Origin: Myxococcales bacterium
GTDB taxonomy: Bacteria > Myxococcota > Bradymonadia > REDH01
Assembly: GCA_018970625.1 (NCBI GenBank)
Contig: JAGWVZ010000057.1
Span: 1 to 12,118 of the forward strand
Direction: 5' to 3'
DNA length: 12,118 nt
Shown: piece by piece, positions 6,783 through 12,118 of the stretch
How positions within the stretch are numbered: position 1 is the first letter of the stretch
Layout of the letters: the number at the start of each line of letters is the position of its first letter
Translations under genes and position numbers: made by a program
The notes under the pieces: model-generated
Database searches by the model: none
The model's input: the letters and a program-made list of their open reading frames with translations, nothing else
Told to the model about the DNA's origin: nothing

Positions 6783-8033
6783 TCAGAGTGGGAACTGCCG
6801 CTCGAGCCGGTCGACGATGGCGTTTGCGATGCCAGCTTTGCCTTCGGCCCGGGTGGGTTCGGGCATGTCGCGCGACAGAATCCACGCCACCTGGGCATTG
6901 CCCTGGCTCTCTTCGCCGCGGTTCGCCACGACGACGGGATATCGTTCGAGGCGCGTTCTGGCGATGGACATGAGCGCATCGTGGGACAGCCCCTCCTGAT
7001 ACTTGAACGAGACCACAAAGAGGTTGGGGTCGAGTGCGCACGCGAGGTCGATCACCTTCTCGGTCGGTACGAGTGTGAGGGGTAGCTCCGACTGGCCGCT
7101 GGGGATTTTGCCACTGGCCGACTCTCGTGGCCGATAATCGGCGACGCCAGCCGAAAAAATGCCGGCGTCGTAGCCCTGCGCGACATGGCGGAGTACCGCG
7201 TCGCGATAGTCGTCGTAGGTGCGGGCGATCTCGACGGGTATCCAGGGCGCGGGGCGCCATGCGCCGTCTCCCAGAAGCAGCGTCGAGTCAGTTCCTCGCA
7301 GTAGAAGCTCCTCGTGAATCGCGGCACCCAGGCGGCCGCGAAACCGGTTCACGATGCGACGAACACCGTCAATCGGGACCGGGGTAGGGCCGGCCGTGAC
7401 CAGCACACGTCGATTTCGGAGTGAAGATGAAGAGACCGCGCGACAGACGGCGGCGGTCAGAAGCTCCTCGTCAGGCAGGTTGTGTTTGCCCCATGCGTCC
7501 CGAGGCGCAACAAACCGGGCGCCCAGCTGCGCCAGTTTTCGCGCGGCGTCTTCCAGAATCGGGTGGTGCATGGAGCCATGCATGGTGGGTGCAAAAAGCA
7601 CCTGCGTGTGACCACGGTGCATGCGGCCGAGCGCCGAAGCGAGGGCCGACGTGACGACGGTGTCGGCGATGCCAGCGGCCGCCTTGCCAATGGTGTTGTA
7701 TGTGGCGGGGGCGACCAGCCAGGCCGAAAATCCCACACCGTCCGACAGGTGTTCGGCGCGCCAGGTAAGCTCGGTCACCAGTGGGTTACAGGTGGACCAC
7801 TCCAGCGCCTCGCGCCCGACATAGTGCAGTGCCTCCTTTGTGCAGAAGGCTGTGACGTCGGCGCCGCGCCTTCTCAATGCCCGGGCGATCAGCGGTGCCT
7901 TCATGGCGGCAATCCCGCCACATACCAGCAACGCAACGCGGTGGCCGGCCAGATGCGCCGACACGGGCACCACGTCATGGTCGCCGATCGGTTGCGATGC
8001 CGGCGGCGAAAAGTCCCAGTCAAAGGGTTTCAT
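6783..8033 (-). CDS. coaBC: CoaBC-like flavoprotein: phosphopantothenoylcysteine decarboxylase/phosphopantothenate-cysteine ligase
   Basis: A 416-residue protein with the two-domain order of CoaBC (Dfp), which makes 4'-phosphopantetheine for coenzyme A from 4'-phosphopantothenate and cysteine. After a ~30-residue extension, the flavin-binding decarboxylase domain shows LLVCGGIAAMK (35-45), the likely active-site His95 (RAEHLSD) and PATYN with Asn113. The ligase domain starts near 207 with VLVTAGPTPVPIDGVR, VNRFRGRLG, AGVADYRP (285-292), Lys299 in GKI and PTEKVID. Two departures from the usual bacterial enzyme are visible: the PAMNxxMW-type motif reads PTMHGSMHHP (139-148), and no Cys occurs in the expected substrate clamp, where WGKHNLPDEELL (181-192) stands instead. 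Its ATG overlaps the stop of the upstream cNMP/transglutaminase gene by ATGA, so the two are translated together, unusual company for a CoA gene. It may be a divergent CoaBC or a paralogue with another substrate. Confidence 0.82.
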   Translation of the reverse strand: MKPFDWDFSPPASQPIGDHDVVPVSAHLAGHRVALLVCGGIAAMKAPLIARALRRRGADVTAFCTKEALHYVGREALEWSTCNPLVTELTWRAEHLSDGVGFSAWLVAPATYNTIGKAAAGIADTVVTSALASALGRMHRGHTQVLFAPTMHGSMHHPILEDAARKLAQLGARFVAPRDAWGKHNLPDEELLTAAVCRAVSSSSLRNRRVLVTAGPTPVPIDGVRRIVNRFRGRLGAAIHEELLLRGTDSTLLLGDGAWRPAPWIPVEIARTYDDYRDAVLRHVAQGYDAGIFSAGVADYRPRESASGKIPSGQSELPLTLVPTEKVIDLACALDPNLFVVSFKYQEGLSHDALMSIARTRLERYPVVVANRGEESQGNAQVAWILSRDMPEPTRAEGKAGIANAIVDRLERQFPL

Positions 8034-9172
8034 GGCAGATACCGCAGGTGAGAGTGAAGCACGGAGGCCAGGGATGCCGCGGCACCGATCGCGGTCTGTA
8101 GAGCTGCGTCGGGTTCATGCTGCACGAGTCGGAGCGCTTGCTCAATGGCAGAGTTTTCATCTGGCAGCGGGCCCTGCAGCCGATCATTGACCAGGTTCAA
8201 CAGCTCAAGCTGATCGAGATCATAGCTGCTTCGCCGTGCCATGGCCTCGTCCAGGTCGGGTACAACGGACACCGCGAAAGGTTCGCACGCAAGCACGGGT
8301 GCAATTGGGAAGAACGGCTGACCCGCGCCAAACCGAAATGGGCGGAGCGAGTGCATCTCGGGAAAATGGCTGATAAGTCTGTCCAGCGTGGGGTCCGTGA
8401 ACGAGGCGTCTGCCACATGCCAGCGCCCGTCCAGCCAGACAGCACCCATGAAGTGGCGTACGCGCGGCGAGACGCGGTGATGCCATCGCGCGGGAATCAG
8501 GGCCCGAAGCAGGTGTGCATCGCCCACCAGCTCGGTAAAGCCGGCCTTGAATCCCAAAGCCCGCCACAGGGCGACCTGCAGGTTGCTCTTGGTCGTGCAC
8601 ATGCCCGTTCCAAGCCGCAGTGTCTCTGACGCGCGAATCCACCACGGCCCAAATCGATAGGGCATGCGGCGCACAAAGGCCCACACGTTTCTGGCCGACT
8701 CTTCGGCTGTGCTGCCGCGCAAGGCCTGTGCCAGCCGAACGATCGCCGGGTGGTCATGGTCACAAAAGTGCTCCGGTACGCCAGATGGAGCCTCAAACTT
8801 GCGAATGCGGGCGGGCAGCTCGCGCACGAGCGCAGCGAGCAGCATCGTGGCTGCCGCAGGGTCGTCTGTCAGTCGCTCAGCCGAGCATCGCCAGATCTGG
8901 CATGGCTCTGTGGCCACGACCGAAGCTGTACGGGGTACGTGCAGCAGGAAGCCCAGTTCGCCTAGGTGTGCGCCAGGACCCAGCCATCCGCCCGGAAAAT
9001 CGACACGACCATCCACGAGCACCATCAGGTCCTGCTCACGGTGCCCCTCGCGGCACAGATGTGCTCCTGCAGGCAGCTGTTGCCACCTCCCCAGTGATTC
9101 CACACGAGAGGTATACGAAGACAGGTGTAGACCTAAACGTGTGTCGGTGAGGGACAACGTGCAGAGAGGCAT
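8030..9172 (-). CDS. Cyclic-nucleotide-binding domain fused to a transglutaminase-like domain
   Basis: A 380-residue soluble protein starting at ATG 9172, with no strong ribosome site. Residues about 25-105 form a cNMP-binding (CRP-type) beta-roll: LPAGAHLCREG (33-43), LVDGRV (52-57) and the phosphate-binding cassette GELGFLLHVPRTASVVA (71-87), in which Glu72 and Arg81 are both kept. No DNA-binding helix-turn-helix follows. Instead, residues about 140-265 look like a transglutaminase-like cysteine-peptidase fold: RMPYRFG, then GTGMCTTKSN with Cys192, VRHFMGAVWLDGRW with His240 and HVADAS with Asp255, a complete Cys-His-Asp triad. The last ~100 residues are helical and unassigned. The family includes proteases and protein cross-linkers; here activity could be gated by cAMP, cGMP or another ligand (inference). 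It follows the FHA-GGDEF gene by 57 bp on the same strand and overlaps the CoaBC gene, suggesting one operon. Confidence 0.85.
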   Translation of the reverse strand: MPLCTLSLTDTRLGLHLSSYTSRVESLGRWQQLPAGAHLCREGHREQDLMVLVDGRVDFPGGWLGPGAHLGELGFLLHVPRTASVVATEPCQIWRCSAERLTDDPAAATMLLAALVRELPARIRKFEAPSGVPEHFCDHDHPAIVRLAQALRGSTAEESARNVWAFVRRMPYRFGPWWIRASETLRLGTGMCTTKSNLQVALWRALGFKAGFTELVGDAHLLRALIPARWHHRVSPRVRHFMGAVWLDGRWHVADASFTDPTLDRLISHFPEMHSLRPFRFGAGQPFFPIAPVLACEPFAVSVVPDLDEAMARRSSYDLDQLELLNLVNDRLQGPLPDENSAIEQALRLVQHEPDAALQTAIGAAASLASVLHSHLRYLP

Positions 9173-9229
9173 AGGGCGCCACCGGTAAGGCCTGAGAAAA
9201 GCCGCAATCTGTCGTGGTAAGGGGCTCGT

Positions 9230-10141
9230 TCAATAGGCGACGCGATTTCGCCCCGCATTTTTGGCGTCGTACAGACGGGCGTCGGCGGTGACGAGCATGG
9301 CTTCGATGCAGCGAGGCAGTTCGGGAAATCCGCCCGTATCCTGAATCCACTGCAGGCGCTCGCAAACGCCAAGCGAGATGGTGACGGGTAGAGGTTCGCC
9401 ATCCACCAGCACCGGCGCCGACGAGACAGCGACCCGCAGCCGCTCGGCCAGCGCAACCGCCACGTCTCGCTGGGTGTCGGGCAGGACAACGAGAAACTCT
9501 TCGCCGCCAACACGTCCGACCTTGTCGGTGGGTCGAACCGAAGCCTTCAGCCGCTTGACGACCTCGATCAGGACCAGATCGCCGACGGAATGCCCCCGCG
9601 TGTCATTGATATGTTTGAAGCGGTCGATGTCGACCGCGATCACGGCGACCGCAGACTGTTCACGCGTGGCGATGGTCATGTCCCGATGCAGGGCGTCCAT
9701 GATGGCACGTCGATTCATGGCGCCGGTGAGCTCATCGACCATGGAGAGCTGCGCCATTCGTTCGTGATAGGCCAACTCGACGGCGTTGCGTCGCAGGAAC
9801 TTGAACACATGCTCGCCCACCTTGATGAGATCGCCGTCTTTCAGAGAGGCGCTCCCGTGGAGTCGGGCCCGGTTGAGGAAGGTCCCGTTTCGACTATCCA
9901 GATCGACGAGCCGAAAACCATCCCCGTCCGGCTCAATGCGACAGTGTTGGCGAGAAACGGCCGGGTCATCGAGTGGATAGCTGCACTCAGGGTCCCTTCC
10001 GAAGATGAGCGCCTCTCTTTTTAGCACGTGACTGCGGCCAAACCCCGCTCCCTTGAGACATACGACGCAGGTCTCGGTCGGCAGCGACGAATCATCGTTC
10101 TTCGACGGGATGATCGTGGTGGTGGTAGGCACGTCCGGCAC
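9230..10141 (-). CDS. FHA-GGDEF diguanylate cyclase
   Basis: A 303-residue soluble protein starting at GTG 10141. Residues about 46-115 are an FHA domain, which binds phosphothreonine peptides: FGRD (47-50), SRQH (63-66) and SRNGTF (83-88) are all intact. Residues about 131-303 are a GGDEF domain that makes c-di-GMP from two GTP: DELTG (136-140), VDIDRFKHIND with metal-binding Asp171, active-site GGEEF (212-216) and the C-terminal NAGRNR. An RxxD inhibitory site (Arg203, Asp206) lies five residues before GGEEF, so product inhibition is expected. The N-terminal tail is Thr-rich (PTTTTII, residues 5-11, and PTET, 21-24), reminiscent of the phosphorylated tails of GarA/OdhI-type FHA proteins. 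This points to control by a Ser/Thr kinase. It is probably the first gene of an operon with the cNMP/transglutaminase and CoaBC genes. Confidence 0.94.
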   Translation of the reverse strand: MPDVPTTTTIIPSKNDDSSLPTETCVVCLKGAGFGRSHVLKREALIFGRDPECSYPLDDPAVSRQHCRIEPDGDGFRLVDLDSRNGTFLNRARLHGSASLKDGDLIKVGEHVFKFLRRNAVELAYHERMAQLSMVDELTGAMNRRAIMDALHRDMTIATREQSAVAVIAVDIDRFKHINDTRGHSVGDLVLIEVVKRLKASVRPTDKVGRVGGEEFLVVLPDTQRDVAVALAERLRVAVSSAPVLVDGEPLPVTISLGVCERLQWIQDTGGFPELPRCIEAMLVTADARLYDAKNAGRNRVAY

Positions 10142-10173
10142 GGCAGTCTCACAGTCCTCAGTCTATGCAATCA

Positions 10174-10203
10174 AGTATGCACGAAGCGAAGCGAGAACTG
10201 CAA
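10174..10203 (-). promoter_or_regulatory. Possible promoter of the diguanylate cyclase operon
   Basis: On the minus strand TTGCAG (10203-10198) and CATACT (10179-10174) are 18 bp apart. The -10 matches 4 of 6 consensus bases and the -35 the TTG core. The start point would lie near 10167, about 25 nt before the GTG at 10141. A weak match made by eye. Confidence 0.3.
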
Positions 10204-10231
10204 CAATCGGTTGCGCCGTCGCAGGGCGGCA

Positions 10232-10243
10232 GCTCGCGCGAGC
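10232..10243. promoter_or_regulatory. 12-bp perfect palindrome upstream of the diguanylate cyclase gene
   Basis: GCTCGCGCGAGC is its own reverse complement and lies about 30 bp upstream of the proposed -35 of the minus-strand cyclase gene. It could be an activator or repressor site. The C/G-rich composition raises the chance of a random match. Confidence 0.25.
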
Positions 10244-10262
10244 GCTGTGCGAACACTCTGGG

Positions 10263-10279
10263 GCCTTGCGGTACAAGGC
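10263..10279. repeat. 6-bp hairpin in the KMO-cyclase gap
   Basis: GCCTTG-CGGTA-CAAGGC is a perfect 6-bp stem with a 5-nt loop in the 238-bp gap downstream of the monooxygenase gene. There is no T-run beside it. The role is unknown; it could be part of a 3' end structure. Confidence 0.25.
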
Positions 10280-10338
10280 TCCGCGTTCGCGTTCTGGCAG
10301 ACGCCTTGACCGTGATCGGTGGTCGGCGGTAGCGACCG

Positions 10339-10374
10339 GAAGTGGTTGTAGGGGCAGTGACTCGCCGCCACTTC
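10339..10374 (-). terminator. Possible 3'-end hairpin after kynurenine monooxygenase
   Basis: GAAGTGG (10339-10345) and CCACTTC (10368-10374) are perfect 7-bp inverted copies with a 22-nt loop. The structure begins 6 bp after the KMO stop (10380-10382) in that gene's direction. It is followed by a second short dyad, GGTCG/CGACC (10321-10337). There is no T-run, so Rho-independent termination is doubtful. Confidence 0.25.
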
Positions 10375-10379
10375 GCCGC

Positions 10380-11747
10380 TTACTGTTCAAGACGCTGCCG
10401 AATCAACGTGTCTGCATCGGCGGGCCACCCGTTCGCGAAGCCGGGGTCATGCACGATGTCCTCGACCAGCGCACGTCGCAGCTGTTCCAGCCGTTGCACG
10501 GTCGCGTACGGCACAGACGTAAATGCGACCAGCTCATAGAGCGGACGAAATCGCGATGGAGCGAGTGTCTCCAACGCCTGAGCCACCCGTTCGCGCATGG
10601 GGTCGAGCGGGTCGGGTCGGTGGTTCAGGTGCTCATAGTGCTGTACTGACATGGCAGCCAGTGCGTCCACATTCGGTCTGCGCTCGGCTTCGAACCACGG
10701 GAGCGCCTGGCTCCAGTCGTCGCCAAATGCGTCGAGCGCCTCATCGAGCACTCGTGCGTCTTCGAACCCGCAGTTCATGCCCTGACCAAAAAACGGCACG
10801 ACTGCATGCGCGGCATCGCCAAGCAACAATACCCGACCGCCGCGGCTCCAGGGTCGGCAACGGACGGTCACCAGCCCAGCGGCCGGGTGATCGCGAAACT
10901 GCGGCCACAGAACCGATTCGAGCGGCATCAACTCCGGGAAGAAGCTTCGCAACAGGACGTGAAAATCCTCCTCGGTTCGTACGCTGTCGAACGAAGGCGT
11001 ACCTTCCCAGGGTAAAAAAATGGACCCGGTAAACGACCCATCCGGGTTGGGAAACGCCGTCAGAAAGAAGCGATTTCGAGGCCAGACCTGAAAATGACCG
11101 TCGCTGAGCGGTATACCGCCGTCGGCCACGCTCGGCAGGCGCAGCTCTTTGTATCCCAGATCCAGCCAGAACTGCTGGTGCTCAAAACGACCTTCCTGAA
11201 GCGCGGCGCGCAGCACCGAGAATGCACCGTCTGCAGCCAACAGACGCTCGTAGGGAATCCAGAGTGGCTCGGCGGCGCGCGACGAGCCGCCGGCGCTCTC
11301 GTCTGTCTCTCGCGTAAAACCGATGCGCGCACCGTCGAGGTCCACCCAGCGACAGCGATGATTCCAGACAAATGAGATCTGCGGGTAGGCTCGGGCGGCT
11401 TCCACCAGGGTGGCCTGCAAACGGGCGCGGTCCACCGAGAAGATCGTCTCACCCGCACGGCCATAGGGTTGTTCGAGTCGGTCGCCGCGCCAGAGGTGAA
11501 TGTGTCGGCCGCCGAGCGGCATGCCAATGCGGCGAATCTGCTCTTCAAGACCGAGCATGCGGAGCGTCCGCCACCCACGCTCAGAGACCACCAGGTGAAC
11601 AGAACGACCACGTTCCGGTGCGACTACCGCCGGATCGCCACGCCGGTCGTACAAGGTGACCCGATACCCTCGACGCGCGAGCAGCATGGCGGTGACCGGC
11701 CCCACGAGGCCGGCACCCAGCAGGGTGACCGTACCACGATCGATCAT
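10380..11747 (-). CDS. kmo: Kynurenine 3-monooxygenase (FAD-dependent)
   Basis: A 455-residue flavoprotein, the usual length for the family. The FAD-binding Rossmann motif GAGLVG is at 11-16 and LYDRRGDP follows at 32-39. Family signatures come in order: GRSVHLVVSERG (47-58), PLGGRHIH (77-84), QPYGRAGETIFSVDR (93-107), LGYKELRLP (197-205), the second FAD motif GDAAHAVVPFFGQGMNCGFED (300-320). The enzyme hydroxylates L-kynurenine at C3 using NADPH and O2, leading to 3-hydroxykynurenine for quinolinate/NAD synthesis or tryptophan breakdown. The usual signature has RSINLA; here it is RSVHLV, so substrate choice may differ slightly. Many family members carry C-terminal hydrophobic helices; this one ends in a charged helical tail without a membrane segment. 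Its ATG overlaps the stop of the upstream oxidoreductase gene (ATGA), so the two are co-translated. No other kynurenine-pathway gene is in the window. Confidence 0.9.
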   Translation of the reverse strand: MIDRGTVTLLGAGLVGPVTAMLLARRGYRVTLYDRRGDPAVVAPERGRSVHLVVSERGWRTLRMLGLEEQIRRIGMPLGGRHIHLWRGDRLEQPYGRAGETIFSVDRARLQATLVEAARAYPQISFVWNHRCRWVDLDGARIGFTRETDESAGGSSRAAEPLWIPYERLLAADGAFSVLRAALQEGRFEHQQFWLDLGYKELRLPSVADGGIPLSDGHFQVWPRNRFFLTAFPNPDGSFTGSIFLPWEGTPSFDSVRTEEDFHVLLRSFFPELMPLESVLWPQFRDHPAAGLVTVRCRPWSRGGRVLLLGDAAHAVVPFFGQGMNCGFEDARVLDEALDAFGDDWSQALPWFEAERRPNVDALAAMSVQHYEHLNHRPDPLDPMRERVAQALETLAPSRFRPLYELVAFTSVPYATVQRLEQLRRALVEDIVHDPGFANGWPADADTLIRQRLEQ

Positions 11748-12118
11748 GCGGTTGCCTCAAGCTCGCGCAACCGCGGCGTGACGTGTTGGTCAAAATCAAC
11801 CATCATCTGCTCGACGCGCCGGGTGTTGTGGTCGTTGAAGTCGAACCAGAGCATGAGGGTGTCATCGAGGTGAAACCGCTCGTGAAGCTGACGGGCGACA
11901 TCTTCGGGGTTGCCATAGACCGCGTTGGCCATGCCCTGCTGCAGTTTGCCCGGGTCCACCGTCCCGTCCATGGCGTGTTGCCAGGCGCGGGTGGCATGCA
12001 GCGCACGCTCGGTCGCGGCCGCCCGCTGGCTTTCGGGGGTGAGCCGAGGGTTGGCGTCTACGAAAACGAGTACGGTGCGTGGCATGTAGGAGCGGCGCCA
12101 GGCGCCGCCCGCCGGGTG
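11744..12118 (-). CDS. LLM-type (luciferase-like) flavin oxidoreductase, C-terminal part, probably cut by window edge
   Basis: The frame runs open to the window end and the visible part is about 124 codons. Residues after the Met at 12085 include TVLVFVDAN, then YGNPEDVARQLHERF and LMLWFDFNDHN, ending with MVDFDQHVTPRLREL. This resembles the C-terminal strand-helix region of LLM-class FMN- or F420-dependent oxidoreductases, normally around 300-370 residues, so most of the protein should lie beyond the edge. The ATG at 12085 could be a start giving 113 residues, but it has no ribosome site and is abutted by a REP-like palindrome. If that is the true start, the gene is a remnant. The stop overlaps the kmo ATG, implying translational coupling and a shared pathway of two flavin enzymes. 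The exact substrate cannot be told. Confidence 0.6.
   Translation of the reverse strand, partial: HPAGGAWRRSYMPRTVLVFVDANPRLTPESQRAAATERALHATRAWQHAMDGTVDPGKLQQGMANAVYGNPEDVARQLHERFHLDDTLMLWFDFNDHNTRRVEQMMVDFDQHVTPRLRELEATA
12086..12108 (+). repeat. REP-like palindrome with GTAG head
   Basis: GTAG at 12086-12089 is followed by GCGGCGCC (12092-12099), A, and GGCGCCGC (12101-12108), a perfect 8-bp inverted repeat. The head GTAGGAGCGGC matches 9 of 11 bases of the minus-strand head at 6744-6734 (GTGGGAGAGGC). A conserved GTAG/GTGG followed by a palindrome is the layout of REP elements mobilised by RAYT transposases. It lies inside or directly upstream of the oxidoreductase reading frame. No RAYT gene is in the window. 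Confidence 0.4.

Noticed and set aside
6550..7260. 236-codon minus-strand open frame overlapping the CoaBC C-terminus
   Set aside because: Arg/Pro-rich out-of-frame translation of the CoaBC ligase domain and of the intergenic hairpins; no family pattern.
7482..8051. 189-codon plus-strand open frame opposite CoaBC
   Set aside because: Antisense to the flavin-binding domain; no independent start signal or domain.
1..12118. tRNA, rRNA, CRISPR array, IS element, integrase or attachment site
   Set aside because: Nothing on either strand showed cloverleaf-like segments, regularly spaced repeats, transposase motifs or terminal inverted repeats flanked by target duplications.

Overview
The window is about 12.1 kb of dense, moderately GC-rich bacterial DNA with many GTG starts and ATGA stop/start overlaps. 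It carries eleven protein genes, two of them cut by the window edges, and almost every one is a multidomain regulatory protein. An H-NOX/histidine-kinase pair, a Hanks-type kinase with a DWG motif and a C-terminal membrane anchor, a receiver-like/PATAN (DUF4388) protein and an FHA-GGDEF cyclase together resemble the gene repertoire of Myxococcota or related deltaproteobacterial lineages. This assignment is an inference from gene content. No rRNA, tRNA or other taxonomic marker is visible.

Layout, left to right. At 2-1419 (+), the end of an H-NOX haem sensor overlaps by ATGA an HNOBA/coiled-coil/HisKA_2-type kinase. At 1580-3022 (+), after a 160-bp gap with two small dyads and a possible promoter, lies a membrane-anchored Ser/Thr kinase. 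It converges on 3035-4825 (-), a patatin-like phospholipase with an N-terminal receiver-like domain. At 4878-5447 (+) is a UPF0316 membrane protein, followed at 5574-6620 (+) by a degenerate receiver + PATAN protein. A 162-bp convergent gap holds two tandem hairpins. On the minus strand, read right to left, come an LLM-type flavin oxidoreductase (C-terminal part, cut by the edge), kynurenine 3-monooxygenase (coupled by ATGA), an FHA-GGDEF diguanylate cyclase, a cyclic-nucleotide-binding/transglutaminase-like fusion, and a CoaBC-like flavoprotein (coupled by ATGA).

How the genes could work together is partly inference. The first two genes look like a split soluble-guanylate-cyclase-like sensor in which a kinase replaces the cyclase. 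The Ser/Thr kinase could supply phosphothreonine for the FHA domain of the cyclase, which has a Thr-rich N-terminal tail. The cyclase could feed c-di-GMP signalling. The oxidoreductase-KMO pair looks metabolic and separate: tryptophan/kynurenine catabolism or a specialised metabolite.

The most unusual items are the cNMP-binding/transglutaminase fusion coupled to a CoaBC variant that lacks the usual cysteine clamp, the receiver-like/patatin fusion with an altered oxyanion loop, and two REP-like palindromes (6717-6757 and 12086-12108) that share a GTRGGAGMGGC head. No IS element, integrase, CRISPR array, tRNA or rRNA was seen, and no gap between genes exceeds 300 bases.
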